NCBI RefSeq assembly: GCF_003668555.1
Contig: NZ_RCWN01000001.1
Span: 2,827,501-2,891,500 of the forward strand
Reading direction: 5' to 3'
DNA length: 64,000 nucleotides
DNA from: Notoacmeibacter ruber
GTDB lineage: Bacteria > Pseudomonadota > Alphaproteobacteria > Rhizobiales > Rhizobiaceae
Below the pieces are notes generated by a model. It did not search any database. It had not been told where the DNA came from and saw only the letters and a list, made by a program, of their open reading frames with translations. The position numbers and the translations under genes are program-made. This document shows, one piece after another, positions 26,303 through 35,424 of this stretch; position 1 is the first letter of the stretch, and each line of letters starts with the position of its first letter.

Positions 26303-27193
26303 TCAGCTATTAAACAGCCGGCTTAGCAATTGATCCAACTCGTTCTGATCGCGATATTTGAGGCGTACTTCCCCACCCTTCTTTCCGGGTGCGATGCGCG
26401 TCTTCAGGCCAAGCGTACCCGTTAGGCGGCTCTCAAGTTCGGCAATCGCTTCATCGGGCTCGCGCCGCTGACGCCGCTCTCCCGATGATGGCTGATCGCC
26501 GGCACCCTGCGCAATGGCCTCAGCCTGACGCACGGTCAGACCCTCTTCCACGATCCGGCGCGCCAAGGCCTCCGGCTTATCCGCCGTGATCAGGGTGCGC
26601 GCATGACCGGCGGAGAGATCACCGTCGCTCAGCATGCGTTGAACTTCGTCGGGAAGTCTAAGAAGACGCAACGTATTGGCCACATGGCTTCGGCTTTTGC
26701 CGATCACGCCTGCCAGTTCGTTCTGCGAATACTCATGCTCGTCGATCAGAGCCTGGTAACCGGCTGCTTCCTCGATGGGGTTGAGGTCCGCCCGTTGAAC
26801 ATTCTCGATGATGGCCAGCTCCAGGGCGGTGCGGTCGTCCACATCGCGGAGAAGGTAGGGAACTTCGATCAGGCCTGCGCGCTTACTCGCGCGCCAGCGG
26901 CGCTCGCCGGCAATCAGCTCGAATCCGTCGGGATTGGCGGAGGAGCGCCGCACGACCACAGGCTGCACGAGGCCATGAGCACGGATCGACTGCGCAAGAT
27001 CTTCGATCTCGTCCTCCGCGAAATGGCGCCGCGGATTACGCTGATTGGGAACGATCCGATCGATTGCAATCCGTCCATCCGCTGACGGCGCCGGTGGCGG
27101 AGATACTCTCTCATCCGCTGGCGGATCGATTTCTCCAATCAACGCGGCAAGGCCGCGGCCAAGTCTCTTTCGAGGCGCTTCATCCGTCATCAT
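26303..27193 (-). CDS. parB: Chromosome partitioning protein ParB (CTPase/parS-binding)
   Basis: Binds parS, spreads as a CTP-gated clamp and interacts with ParA to segregate origins. The protein is about 296 residues: N-terminal ParA-contact segment (RLGRGLAALIGE), CTP-binding ParB/Srx motifs (LIAGERRWRASKRAGL and NPRRHF), ENVQRADLNPIEEA, a helix-turn-helix (YSQNELAGVIGKSRSHVAN), and a C-terminal dimer domain ending QNELDQLLSRLF. The start is one of two tandem ATGs (27193/27190), both after GAGGAAG, 7 bp past the parA stop. Nine parS-like sites are in this window. Confidence 0.97.
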   Translation of the reverse strand: MMTDEAPRKRLGRGLAALIGEIDPPADERVSPPPAPSADGRIAIDRIVPNQRNPRRHFAEDEIEDLAQSIRAHGLVQPVVVRRSSANPDGFELIAGERRWRASKRAGLIEVPYLLRDVDDRTALELAIIENVQRADLNPIEEAAGYQALIDEHEYSQNELAGVIGKSRSHVANTLRLLRLPDEVQRMLSDGDLSAGHARTLITADKPEALARRIVEEGLTVRQAEAIAQGAGDQPSSGERRQRREPDEAIAELESRLTGTLGLKTRIAPGKKGGEVRLKYRDQNELDQLLSRLFNS

Positions 27194-27200
27194 TGCTTCC

Positions 27201-27986
27201 TCATGCCGCCTGCAATTGGCGTTCGCGTCGGATAACCTCCGAAGCGAGCTGGAGATAGGCCTGGCTACCGCTGCATTTGAGATCGTAAAGGATTGCAGGC
27301 TTGCCGTGGGAGGGGGCTTCCGAAACGCGGACGTTTCGGGGAATGACCGTCTTATAGACCTTCTCGCCCATATGTTCGCGCACATCTTCCACCACCTGGT
27401 TGGAGAGATTGTTGCGCCGGTCGAACATCGTCAGCACGATGCCCTGAATTTCCAGTTTCGCATTGATAGTCTGACGGACCTGTTCGACGGTTCGCAGCAA
27501 CTGGCTCAAACCTTCCAGCGCAAAGAATTCGCATTGGAGGGGCACAAGCACCGAATCCGCCGCTGCCATGGCATTCAGCGTGAGAAGATTCAGAGACGGC
27601 GGGCAATCGACCAGGACGTAGTCGTATTTTGCGCCGGCGATACGAGCCGCACGCAGCGCGGTCTTGAGTTTCATCGCGCGATCTCTTTCGCCCGCAATCT
27701 CCATCTCTACACCCAGGAGATCCATGGTCGAGGCGACCACATGCAACCCCGGTACGGCCGTCGGAATGGCAGCTTCGGCAATGCTGTGACTGCCGACCAG
27801 AACGTCGTAAGCGCTGATAAGACGTTCTTCGCGTTCCACGCCGAGACCCGTACTGGCATTTCCCTGCGGATCGACATCGACCAGCAGCACGCGCTGGCCC
27901 GTTGCCGCGAGTGCGGTACCGAGGTTGATCGCAGTTGTCGTCTTGCCGACCCCGCCCTTCTGATTTGCAATCGTTATGACGCGCAT
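27201..27986 (-). CDS. parA: Chromosome partitioning ATPase ParA
   Basis: Walker-type ATPase of 261 residues that drives segregation of ParB-bound origins by ATP-dependent binding to the nucleoid. Deviant Walker A is KGGVGKTTTAINLG at about residues 10-23, followed by VDVDPQGNASTGLG and the signature YDYVLVDCPPSLNLLTLNA. The start is at 27986. The 41-bp gap upstream separates it from rsmG and holds a TTAA-N6-TTAA motif (28013-28026) close to, but not matching, the CtrA box spacing. It is co-transcribed with parB. Confidence 0.98.
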   Translation of the reverse strand: MRVITIANQKGGVGKTTTAINLGTALAATGQRVLLVDVDPQGNASTGLGVEREERLISAYDVLVGSHSIAEAAIPTAVPGLHVVASTMDLLGVEMEIAGERDRAMKLKTALRAARIAGAKYDYVLVDCPPSLNLLTLNAMAAADSVLVPLQCEFFALEGLSQLLRTVEQVRQTINAKLEIQGIVLTMFDRRNNLSNQVVEDVREHMGEKVYKTVIPRNVRVSEAPSHGKPAILYDLKCSGSQAYLQLASEVIRRERQLQAA

Positions 27987-28027
27987 CGCGGTCCTCGCAT
28001 TCAGCGAAAAGGTTAACCCTACTTAAA

Positions 28028-28618
28028 TCACAACCGGACGGGGTTTTGAATCCTTAGAATCACGCTTTCGGCATCGATGACGCTTTGATGCACAGTAAGA
28101 TCGAATTCGAAACGTGTTCGAGCCGATGCGATTTCCTCCTCATATCGCCGACCTTTGTGGAACAGCCCGATAGCGCCGCGGGACATCCAGGGCTCTGCCA
28201 TCGCGATCAGAAGATCGAGAGGGGCGAGCGCACGAGCCGTCACGAAGTCCGCCCGTTCAATCCGTTCTGAGGCGTCTTCGATCCGGACGGGGTGAACGGT
28301 TGCGGCAGCACGACATTGCGTGACACAGTTGAGGAGAAACGACGTTTTCTTGCGATTGCTCTCGACGAGATGGATGTGCCCGTCTTCATTCGCCAGACAT
28401 ATTCCGATCGGTAAGCCCGGAAGTCCGCCGCCCGAACCAAGATCGACCCACTCCGCGCCCAAATCGCCGAGATCAAGAACTTGAAGGCTGTCGTCGATAT
28501 GCCGTCTTCTAAAATCTTCAAGGGTCGACGGGGCCGCCAGATTGATTCGCGCATTCCAAGACTTGAACAACTGTTCGAAAAGCTCCAGTCGCTTTTCTGT
28601 TTCACGTGAAACAAGCAT
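28028..28618 (-). CDS. rsmG: 16S rRNA (guanine(527)-N7)-methyltransferase RsmG
   Basis: Methylates G527 of 16S rRNA using SAM; loss gives streptomycin resistance in several bacteria. The protein is 196 residues from MLVSRETEKRL. The SAM motif is WVDLGSGGGLPGLPIGICL, followed by a conserved VESNRKKTSFL region and VTARALAPLDLLI. A longer start at 28654 lies within the mnmG end, so 28618 was preferred; it is 2 bp from the mnmG stop. Its codons 3-7 (V-S-R-E-T) coincide with the perfect parS palindrome at 28598-28613. Confidence 0.97.
   Translation of the reverse strand: MLVSRETEKRLELFEQLFKSWNARINLAAPSTLEDFRRRHIDDSLQVLDLGDLGAEWVDLGSGGGLPGLPIGICLANEDGHIHLVESNRKKTSFLLNCVTQCRAAATVHPVRIEDASERIERADFVTARALAPLDLLIAMAEPWMSRGAIGLFHKGRRYEEEIASARTRFEFDLTVHQSVIDAESVILRIQNPVRL
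28598..28613. other. parS, perfect canonical 16-bp site
   Basis: TGTTTCACGTGAAACA matches the canonical ParB-binding palindrome at all 16 positions. It lies inside the first codons of rsmG, about 600 bp upstream of parA, so it should be the strongest ParB-loading site in the window. Confidence 0.93.
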
Positions 28619-28620
28619 TG

Positions 28621-30513
28621 TTATGCGGCCCGCTCCGTGCGGTGACGACGACACTGCGCAATCAGCAACCCCAATGCTGCGGGCGTCATCCCCTCAATGG
28701 AACCGGCCTGCGCGATTGTTCTTGGCCGTGCCGCTTCCAGCTTGGCTCGCAGCTCGGCCGATAATCCCGAAATCGTCCCGTAGTCGAGCTTATCGGGAAT
28801 TGAAATCGCTGCGTCTCGCGAAAGAGCGGCGACATCAGCCTTCTGCCGGTCCGTGTAAACGGCGTAAGTCGCTTCGATCTCGACCATCTCCGCGATCCTG
28901 GACGCGACCGAACACAGTTCCGGCCAGATGCCCGAAAGCCGATCATAGGTGATTTCCGGTCGCGACAGAAGATCATAGGCAGAGCGCCTTTTACCATCGG
29001 GATTCAATTGGAGCCCATGCCGCGCAGCTTCGTTCGGCGTCAAGGTGAGATCCGTGAGGAGAGACCGAGCCTCATCGAGATCCGAACGCAGCGTATCAAA
29101 ACGCTTTCTCCGCGCCGCTGCGATAATACCAAGGTTGGCGGCGATCGGCGTCAGTCGAAGATCAGCGTTATCCGCCCGCAACATCAGTCGAAACTCCGCT
29201 CGACTCGTAAAGAGCCGATAGGGTTCGGTCACGCCATGGCGGATCAAATCATCAATCATAACACCGAGATAGGCCTCGCCGCGGCTGATCGTCTGCGCGG
29301 TCTTTCCCAACGCCTGCCGCGCCGCATTGAGTCCGGCGAGGAGCCCCTGCCCCGCAGCTTCTTCGTAGCCGGTCGTACCGTTGATCTGCCCAGCCAGAAA
29401 GAGCCCCTGCATGGCCCGACTCTCCAGCGTCGGCTCAAGACCACGAGGGTCGAGGTAGTCATATTCAATCGCGTAGCCAGGCTGATGAATACGCGCGTGC
29501 TCCAGACCCGGAATCAATGCAATCATTTCTGACTGAACATCTTCCGGCAGTGAAGTCGAAAGGCCGTTCGGATAGACCGTGTGATCATCAAGCCCTTCGG
29601 GCTCGAGAAAAATCTGGTGACCGTCGCGATCACCAAAGCGCTCGATCTTGTCCTCGATCGAAGGACAGTAGCGCGGTCCGATACCCTCGATATGTCCGCC
29701 GAACAGCGCCGATCGGGACAGATTTTTCCGGATGACCTCATGAGCTTTCGGCGTGGTCCGGGTGACGCCGCAAGCGATTTGCGGAACCTCGATACAATCC
29801 GTCATCAACGAGAACGGCACCGGCTGATCATCAGCCTCCTGACGTCCGATCGCGTCCCAATTGATTGTGCGACCGTCGAGCCGGGCAGGTGTGCCCGTCT
29901 TCAGGCGCCCCATCTTGAGGCCCAGCCCACGAAGCCGCTCGGCTAGTTTGTTCGAAGCATTTTCCCCGGCACGACCGGCGGCAATTCGTCTGTCGCCGAT
30001 GTGGATGACGCCACCCAGAAATGTACCGGTGGTCAGAACCACGGCTCTCGCCGAGAGAATTGTCCCGTCGGCCATGACGACGCCGCAACAGTTGCCCTTC
30101 TCGACGACCAGATCCACCACTTCGCCAAAGACCGTAACGAGACCGTCCTGGTCGGCGATCAGTTCCTGAATGGCTCGGCGGTAGAGTCTGCGATCCGCCT
30201 GTGTTCGAGGACCACGCACGGCGGCGCCCTTGCGACGATTGAGCATCCGAAACTGGATGCCGGCCCTATCGGCCGCCTGGCCCATCAAGCCGCCAAGAGC
30301 ATCGATTTCGCGCACGAGATGGCCTTTTCCGAGACCCCCAATGGCCGGGTTGCAGCTCATCGTACCAAGATTTTCAGGTTTCATCGTCACCAGCGCTGTA
30401 AGGGCGCCCGAGCGCGCACTCGCTGACGCGGCCTCGCAGCCGGCATGGCCGCCTCCGATCACAATCACATCGAAATTATGTGACAATTGGCCATGTTTCA
30501 CGTGAATCACCAC
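28621..30513 (-). CDS. mnmG: tRNA uridine-5-carboxymethylaminomethyl modification enzyme MnmG (GidA)
   Basis: FAD protein of 630 residues which with MnmE installs the cmnm5 group on wobble U34. Signatures are [16 protein letters not shown] (FAD loop) near residues 14-29, then [23 protein letters not shown], and a C-terminal MnmE-contact domain. The family N-terminus is close to residue 13 ([10 protein letters not shown]), and no ATG is in frame. Possible starts are GTG at 30513 or 30510, or TTG at about 30486; the first is given here. A parS-like site encodes the stretch I-H-V-K-H. Confidence 0.96.
   Translation of the reverse strand: MVIHVKHGQLSHNFDVIVIGGGHAGCEAASASARSGALTALVTMKPENLGTMSCNPAIGGLGKGHLVREIDALGGLMGQAADRAGIQFRMLNRRKGAAVRGPRTQADRRLYRRAIQELIADQDGLVTVFGEVVDLVVEKGNCCGVVMADGTILSARAVVLTTGTFLGGVIHIGDRRIAAGRAGENASNKLAERLRGLGLKMGRLKTGTPARLDGRTINWDAIGRQEADDQPVPFSLMTDCIEVPQIACGVTRTTPKAHEVIRKNLSRSALFGGHIEGIGPRYCPSIEDKIERFGDRDGHQIFLEPEGLDDHTVYPNGLSTSLPEDVQSEMIALIPGLEHARIHQPGYAIEYDYLDPRGLEPTLESRAMQGLFLAGQINGTTGYEEAAGQGLLAGLNAARQALGKTAQTISRGEAYLGVMIDDLIRHGVTEPYRLFTSRAEFRLMLRADNADLRLTPIAANLGIIAAARRKRFDTLRSDLDEARSLLTDLTLTPNEAARHGLQLNPDGKRRSAYDLLSRPEITYDRLSGIWPELCSVASRIAEMVEIEATYAVYTDRQKADVAALSRDAAISIPDKLDYGTISGLSAELRAKLEAARPRTIAQAGSIEGMTPAALGLLIAQCRRHRTERAA
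30494..30509. other. parS-like site (mnmG 5' end)
   Basis: TGTTTCACGTGAATCA, 15 of 16 matches to the canonical site. It lies inside the first codons of mnmG and is the first of three parS-like sites within 72 bp. Confidence 0.85.
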
Positions 30514-30526
30514 TCAGATTGCGCTC

Positions 30527-30542
30527 TGCTTCACGTGAATCC
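30527..30542. other. parS-like site (mnmG-mnmE gap)
   Basis: TGCTTCACGTGAATCC, 13 of 16 matches with the full TTCACGTGAA core. It lies in the 49-bp gap, 33 bp from the previous copy. Confidence 0.75.
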
Positions 30543-30549
30543 GAGCGTC

Positions 30550-30565
30550 AGTTTCACGTGAATCA
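30550..30565. other. parS-like site overlapping the mnmE stop codon
   Basis: AGTTTCACGTGAATCA, 14 of 16 matches. Its last bases are the mnmE stop codon on the minus strand. It is 23 bp from the preceding copy. Confidence 0.82.
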
Positions 30566-31870
30566 TTTACCGATGCAGAATCGGGCGAAGATGTCGTCTA
30601 ATAATTGTTCCGCATCGACCTGTCCAACGATACGGCCAAGCGCGAAGCTCGCAGCCCGCAAATCCTCGGCAATCAATTCCACGGGTCGCTTATCCCAGCT
30701 CTCGATGGCATTTTTGCAATGCCTTATTGCCATCGAAAGTTGATCGCGTTGTCGTTCCGTCGCAGGCGGCAGCAGATCGGTGGCTGGAACCTGATCTTTC
30801 AGCCGCTCTGCTATAGCGTCGAGAAGCGAGTCGATTCCTTCGCCGGAACAGGACGATACGGCGAGCCAATCCTCGTCCGGAGCGACCGATGCATTAGAAT
30901 CGGCCTTGCTCAGCACTTTGAGGGTTTCGGACGGTTCTTCCTGCCACGGCGGCTCGTGCCCCTCTTCATCCATCCAGAGGACAAGGTCCGCCTCGGCCAC
31001 CGTCATGTGGGCCAGTTCGACGCCAACGCGCTCGACCAGATCCTCCGTTTCGCGAAGGCCCGCCAGGTCGACAAGAACGACCTTGTAGCCTTGAATATCG
31101 AGGCTCACTTCGAGCCTGTCGCGGGTCGTACCGGCAATGTCCGTAACGATCGCAACATCGCGGCCAGCAAAGCGGTTGAGCAAACTGGACTTGCCCGCAT
31201 TCGGCCGCCCCGCCAAGGCAACACGAAAGCCGCGCCGTATGATTTCCGCGCCGCGAAAAGACGCCAGATGGCGCTCCATCTGGGCAGTCAGGGCTTCCAG
31301 TGACTGCCGCGCGGCCTTCGAAACATCCTCAGGCACATCGGCCTCGTCGGAAAAGTCGATTTCCGCCTCGAGCCTCGCACGCAGAACGGTCAGTTCATCC
31401 TGCCAGTGGCGGATAAGGGACCGCTGCTCGCCCGCAGCACCGCCCATGGCAAGCCGCCGCTGCGCTTCGGTTTCCGACTCGATGAGCTGGGCGAGCGATT
31501 CAGCCTCGGTCAGATCCATCCGGCCGTTGGCAAAGGCGCGGCGCGTGAACTCGCCAGGCTCGGCCGCCCTAAAACCCTCGAGTGCAGAGAGATGGCTCAG
31601 GACAGCCGACACTACCGCCGGACTGCCGTGGAGATGGAGCTCCGCAACATCTTCGCCGGTAAAGCTATGAGGTCCGGGAAAGAAGAGGACGAGACCGCTA
31701 TCGACGATCTCGCCATCGATTTCGAGGTTGCGCAACACGGCCTGCCGCGCTGTCGGGACCTCCAGAGTGAAAGATCCGAATACAGCTACGGTCGATGGCC
31801 CACTGATGCGGATGATTGCAACGCCACTCGGCACCGCGCCAGACGAAAGTGCAAAGATCGTATCGACCAT
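30563..31870 (-). CDS. mnmE: tRNA uridine-5-carboxymethylaminomethyl modification GTPase MnmE (TrmE)
   Basis: GTPase partner of MnmG, 435 residues. The N-terminal formyl-THF-binding domain begins TIFALSSGAVPSGVAIIRISGP. The G domain has GRPNAGKSSLLN (G1), the TTRD region DIAGTTRDRLE (G2), DLAGLRE (G3), and an SKAD-type G4 (LSKADSNAS). The protein ends FARFCIGK, the folate-contact Cys-Ile-Gly-Lys. It is upstream of mnmG in the same strand run, with 49 bp between them that carry parS-like sites. Confidence 0.98.
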   Translation of the reverse strand: MVDTIFALSSGAVPSGVAIIRISGPSTVAVFGSFTLEVPTARQAVLRNLEIDGEIVDSGLVLFFPGPHSFTGEDVAELHLHGSPAVVSAVLSHLSALEGFRAAEPGEFTRRAFANGRMDLTEAESLAQLIESETEAQRRLAMGGAAGEQRSLIRHWQDELTVLRARLEAEIDFSDEADVPEDVSKAARQSLEALTAQMERHLASFRGAEIIRRGFRVALAGRPNAGKSSLLNRFAGRDVAIVTDIAGTTRDRLEVSLDIQGYKVVLVDLAGLRETEDLVERVGVELAHMTVAEADLVLWMDEEGHEPPWQEEPSETLKVLSKADSNASVAPDEDWLAVSSCSGEGIDSLLDAIAERLKDQVPATDLLPPATERQRDQLSMAIRHCKNAIESWDKRPVELIAEDLRAASFALGRIVGQVDAEQLLDDIFARFCIGK

Positions 31871-31914
31871 ATTCCGACTCTCCTGGAACGCGGCGGCCGT
31901 CTACGAACTCTCCG

Positions 31915-33180
31915 TCAGGTATTCATGCTGTCAAAGAACTCGTCATTGTTCTTTGTCTGCTTGAGCTTGTCGATCAGGAACTCGATTGCGTCGGTCGTCC
32001 CCATGGGCGACAGGATGCGGCGAAGAACGTAGATCTTCTGCAGGTCCTTGCGCTCCACGAGAAGGTCTTCCTTACGGGTTCCGGACTTGAGAATATCCAT
32101 CGCCGGATAGGTCCGCTTGTCTGCCACCTTGCGGTCGAGGATGATCTCCGAATTGCCGGTGCCCTTGAACTCTTCGAAAATGACTTCGTCCATGCGGCTG
32201 CCGGTATCGATCAGCGCCGTTGCGATAATCGTCAGCGATCCACCCTCTTCGATATTGCGCGCTGCGCCGAAGAAGCGCTTCGGACGCTGGAGCGCGTTGG
32301 CATCCACACCACCCGTCAGCACCTTGCCCGATGACGGCACGACGGTGTTGTAGGCCCGGCCGAGACGCGTGATGGAATCGAGCAGGATAACGACATCGCG
32401 GCCATGTTCGACGAGACGTTTGGCCTTTTCGATGACCATTTCCGCCACTGCGACGTGTCGCGTCGCCGGTTCGTCAAAGGTTGAAGCAACCACTTCGCCC
32501 TTCACGCTGCGCTGCATGTCCGTGACTTCTTCCGGCCGCTCATCGATCAACAGCACGATGAGATAGCATTCCGGGTGGTTCGTCGTGATCGAGTGAGCGA
32601 TGTTCTGCATCAGCACCGTCTTACCGGTGCGCGGCGGCGCCGTGATCAGTGCGCGCTGACCCTTGCCGAGCGGAGCAACGAGATCGATGACGCGACTCGA
32701 CAGGTCCTTCTTCTCCGGATTGTCGAGTTCCATCTTGAAGCGCTGATTGGGAAACAGCGGCGTCAGATTGTCGAAGTGGATCTTGTGCCGGATCTTTTCC
32801 GGATCATCGAAATTGATCGTATTGACCTTGAGAAGGGCGAAATAGCGCTCGCCTTCCTTCGGGCTACGGATTGGACCTTCCACCGTATCGCCGGTCTTCA
32901 GCTGGAAACGTCGAATCTGTGAAGGCGAGATGTAGATATCGTCAGGACCGGGCAGATAGTTGGCCGAAGCGGAGCGCAGGAAGCCGAAACCGTCCTGAAG
33001 CACTTCCACGACACCTTCGCCGATAATCTCGACATCCTGATCGGAGAGCTTCTTGAGAATTGCGAACATCAGTTCCTGCTTGCGCAAAACCGATGCGTTC
33101 TCGACCTCGTGCTCTTCGGCGAAGGCGATAAGATCCGGTGGGGTTTTGCTCTTCAGGTCCTGAAGTTTCATATGTTCCAT
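31915..33180 (-). CDS. rho: Transcription termination factor Rho
   Basis: Hexameric RNA-dependent ATPase/helicase ending transcription at Rho-dependent sites. About 421 residues from [10 protein letters not shown]-terminal helical domain, RNA-binding OB fold ([20 protein letters not shown]), P-loop [21 protein letters not shown], the Q/R loops ([20 protein letters not shown]) and a usual C-terminus. In-frame ATGs exist at 33189, 33180 and 33171. 33180 was selected because [10 protein letters not shown] resembles other alphaproteobacterial Rho starts. A degenerate parS-like sequence (13 of 16) lies over the start region. Confidence 0.97.
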   Translation of the reverse strand: MEHMKLQDLKSKTPPDLIAFAEEHEVENASVLRKQELMFAILKKLSDQDVEIIGEGVVEVLQDGFGFLRSASANYLPGPDDIYISPSQIRRFQLKTGDTVEGPIRSPKEGERYFALLKVNTINFDDPEKIRHKIHFDNLTPLFPNQRFKMELDNPEKKDLSSRVIDLVAPLGKGQRALITAPPRTGKTVLMQNIAHSITTNHPECYLIVLLIDERPEEVTDMQRSVKGEVVASTFDEPATRHVAVAEMVIEKAKRLVEHGRDVVILLDSITRLGRAYNTVVPSSGKVLTGGVDANALQRPKRFFGAARNIEEGGSLTIIATALIDTGSRMDEVIFEEFKGTGNSEIILDRKVADKRTYPAMDILKSGTRKEDLLVERKDLQKIYVLRRILSPMGTTDAIEFLIDKLKQTKNNDEFFDSMNT

Positions 33181-33356
33181 GTGAATCATCCAAATTTTGC
33201 GAGCCGGATATGACGGGTCGATCCATCAGCCGGCGAAAACAATTGGGGGAAGCGCAGAGGTGTCGCGGATAAATTCATATCGGGGCGAGGCGCGACGCGA
33301 TGCGCGAAAGGAGGGTGAACGCTGCATATCGGAGGCGTTCGGCATATTCAAGAGAT

Positions 33357-33380
33357 CGCGGACCGTTTTACGGTCCCGCG
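33357..33380 (-). terminator. Hairpin after hemJ
   Basis: Ten-base-pair stem CGCG-GACCGT / ACGGTC(C)CGCG with one bulge and a TTT loop, directly after the hemJ stop on the minus strand. It lacks a T run, so termination is only possible, not sure. Confidence 0.45.
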
Positions 33381-33383
33381 CGC

Positions 33384-33917
33384 TTAGAATGGTTTTACGA
33401 TCACCATCACGACGATCACGATCATGAGAAGCGTCGGGCCCTCATTGACGATGCGCCAATGGCGCGTGTCTTTCTCGTTGCGGTCTTCCGCGAACCGGCG
33501 TGTCGCAGCCGAGAGATAACCATGAAGGCCCGATAGCAGGAGGACCGAAGCCAGTTTCACGTGAAACCAGCCTTCTGAAAAAGCGCCGGATGTGATCGCG
33601 AGATAGAGTCCCAGCACCCATGCCACGATCATCGCCGGATTCATGATCGCCCGCAGGAGGCGGCGCTCCATCACCTTGAAGGTTTCGCTTTCCGGAGAAC
33701 CGATCGCAGCCTGCGTATGATAGACGAAAAGCCGCGGAAGATAGAGCATCGCCGCCATCCAGCTAATAATCGCGATGACGTGCAAGGCTTTTGCCCAGAG
33801 GTAAAAACCATCTCCGGCCCATGCGAGGAGAGCGAGCAGCAAACCTGCCGTAATGACGAGAGACAACACGGCGCGGATGGCCGGATTCTCGCGAAAAGAG
33901 CGCTTTCCCTCTCCCAT
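33384..33917 (-). CDS. hemJ: Protoporphyrinogen oxidase HemJ
   Basis: Membrane-bound oxidase converting protoporphyrinogen IX to protoporphyrin IX in alphaproteobacterial haem synthesis. At 177 residues with about four hydrophobic helices it is typical. HemJ-type features are YLWAKALHVIAIISWMAAML with the conserved His, and LLRAIMNPAMIVAWVLG in the middle, ending KPF. Its ATG overlaps the hemE stop by one base (TGATG), so hemE and hemJ are coupled, linking two haem steps. A parS-like site is within its coding sequence (F-H-V-K-L). Confidence 0.95.
   Translation of the reverse strand: MGEGKRSFRENPAIRAVLSLVITAGLLLALLAWAGDGFYLWAKALHVIAIISWMAAMLYLPRLFVYHTQAAIGSPESETFKVMERRLLRAIMNPAMIVAWVLGLYLAITSGAFSEGWFHVKLASVLLLSGLHGYLSAATRRFAEDRNEKDTRHWRIVNEGPTLLMIVIVVMVIVKPF
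33553..33568. other. parS-like site inside hemJ
   Basis: AGTTTCACGTGAAACC: 14 of 16 matches, with the inner 14 bases GTTTCACGTGAAAC a perfect palindrome. It lies 1.4 kb from the probable origin and is the nearest site on that side. Confidence 0.88.
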
Positions 33918-34981
33918 CAGTTCATGTCTCGTGCGCGTCGGGGCCAGCTTCGGACCCGATCGATCATACGCTGAACATTCTCAATCGGCGCCTGCGGCGT
34001 GATGCCATGGCCGAGATTGTAGATGAAAGGTCCATCCGCCAGTGCAGCGAGAATTGCGTCGACGCCTTCATCCAAGGCATTGCCACCAGCTACCAGACGA
34101 AGCGGATCGAGATTGCCCTGGACCGGCCCATCCTTTTGCAGACGCCGCGCCTGATTTAAAGGCACCGTCCAGTCCAATCCGAGCGCATCGACGCCGGTTG
34201 CCTGACGATAGCCGTCATACAATGAACCTGCGCCTTTCGGAAAACCGATGATCGGCACATCGGGAAAGCGCGAACGGATGGCTTCGACGATCAGTTTGAC
34301 CGGTCGCACGCAGCAGCGCTCGAAACTCGCTTCGTCGAGAACGCCGCTCCAGGAATCGAAGATCTGAACCGCGTCCGCGCCCGCTTCGATCTGGCGAATG
34401 AGATATTCGGATGAACGGCGCGCCAATTCGCCGAGAAGCGCATCCATTCTATCAGGGTGCTGATAGAGAAACATTCGAGCCGGCGCCTGGTCGGGGGTTC
34501 CGTGTCCGGCGATCATATAGGTCGCGACCGTCCAGGGGGCGCCGCAGAAGCCGAGCAGGGTAGTCTGTGCGGGCAACTCCTTCCGCAAACGCCCAACCGT
34601 CTCGTAGACAGGGGCAAGACGATCGTGAAAGCCGGCAACGCCAGAGAGCCCTTCGATCTCATCTGCCGCGATTGGCGTCATGATCGGTCCACGGCCTTCT
34701 TCGAACCGGAGATCACGGCCCAGAGCGTGCGGAACGGTCAGAATGTCGGAAAAAAGAATGGAGGCATCGAATCCGAAACGCCGGATCGGCTGGAGTGTCA
34801 CCTCGGTCGCGAGTTCCGGATTATAGCAAAGGTCGAGAAAGGATCCGGCCTTTTGTCGTGTCTGCTTGTACTCCGGTAGATAGCGACCTGCCTGCCGCAT
34901 GACCCAGATCGGAGGCGTTTCTGCCGAGGCCCCTCTCAGAACATCGAGTACGATACGTCGATCGGTTTCCGTCACGGCCAT
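33917..34981 (-). CDS. hemE: Uroporphyrinogen decarboxylase
   Basis: Decarboxylates the four acetate side chains of uroporphyrinogen III to coproporphyrinogen III; cytosolic. 354 residues. Conserved features are [17 protein letters not shown] at the N-terminus (Arg/His substrate contacts), [32 protein letters not shown], and the C-terminal GNLDPLRL and [11 protein letters not shown]. hemE next to the origin is a hallmark of alphaproteobacterial chromosomes (Caulobacter, Sinorhizobium). Its start faces the non-coding oriC gap. Confidence 0.98.
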   Translation of the reverse strand: MAVTETDRRIVLDVLRGASAETPPIWVMRQAGRYLPEYKQTRQKAGSFLDLCYNPELATEVTLQPIRRFGFDASILFSDILTVPHALGRDLRFEEGRGPIMTPIAADEIEGLSGVAGFHDRLAPVYETVGRLRKELPAQTTLLGFCGAPWTVATYMIAGHGTPDQAPARMFLYQHPDRMDALLGELARRSSEYLIRQIEAGADAVQIFDSWSGVLDEASFERCCVRPVKLIVEAIRSRFPDVPIIGFPKGAGSLYDGYRQATGVDALGLDWTVPLNQARRLQKDGPVQGNLDPLRLVAGGNALDEGVDAILAALADGPFIYNLGHGITPQAPIENVQRMIDRVRSWPRRARDMN

Positions 34982-35169
34982 TTCCCTCGCGCCAGCGTGG
35001 ATGACTATCCCACCTAAATTTCTAAAGAAAACTCCCGAAGGGATATTGTTTATTCTTAGAGTCGGTGAGAGTCAGGAATTATTCGGTGTCCCCAAGCCCG
35101 CGTAAAAATTGCTGGCCCGTTGCGTCGGCCATATCGCGGACCAACAGGTGGGGACAAGCCCTAACCGTG

Positions 35170-35184
35170 TTAAGAATTTATTAA
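35170..35184. promoter_or_regulatory. CtrA-type box, perfect TTAA-N7-TTAA
   Basis: TTAAGAATTTATTAA: two TTAA half-sites with exactly seven bases between. CtrA of Caulobacter binds TTAA-N7-TTAA(C) and represses replication initiation at the origin, so the location in the hemE-maf gap is meaningful. Binding is inferred. Confidence 0.75.
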
Positions 35185-35267
35185 TTCCCTGCAGGCCTTT
35201 GCGGGCGTGTCGAGACAACGAGGCACCGATGGATAGAGCGGGGACGACGAAGCTTTCATCCCTGATG

Positions 35268-35276
35268 TTTTCCACA
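35268..35276 (+). promoter_or_regulatory. DnaA box-like site
   Basis: TTTTCCACA, one mismatch to TTATCCACA, in the hemE-maf gap. Confidence 0.6.
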
Positions 35277-35307
35277 TTCGGTGTTTTTCACCCAAAGCAC
35301 TGATCGC

Positions 35308-35316
35308 TGTGGACAA
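35308..35316 (-). promoter_or_regulatory. DnaA box-like site
   Basis: On the minus strand TTGTCCACA, one mismatch to TTATCCACA, 32 bp from the other box and in opposite orientation. Confidence 0.6.
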
Positions 35317-35409
35317 ATCGTTGAGTTTTACAGGCTCTCGGGCCGCCTTCGACAAGGAGGCACAAATGCCCCCAATGATTCACACCACCCCGATTCCAGC
35401 GGGGAGAAG

Positions 35410-35424
35410 TTAACAAACTCTTAC
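35410..35424. promoter_or_regulatory. CtrA-type box with one mismatch
   Basis: TTAACAAACTCTTAC: TTAA-N7-TTAC, one base off the consensus, 240 bp from the perfect box and closer to maf. Confidence 0.55.

Noticed and set aside
28013..28026. TTAA-N6-TTAA upstream of parA as a CtrA box
   Set aside because: The spacer is six bases, whereas CtrA sites need seven. Without the right spacing it is only AT-rich sequence.
33173..33188. TGTTCCATGTGAATCA over the rho start as a tenth parS
   Set aside because: Three mismatches, two of them in the essential core (CATGTG instead of CACGTG). Possibly a decayed site, but not supported.
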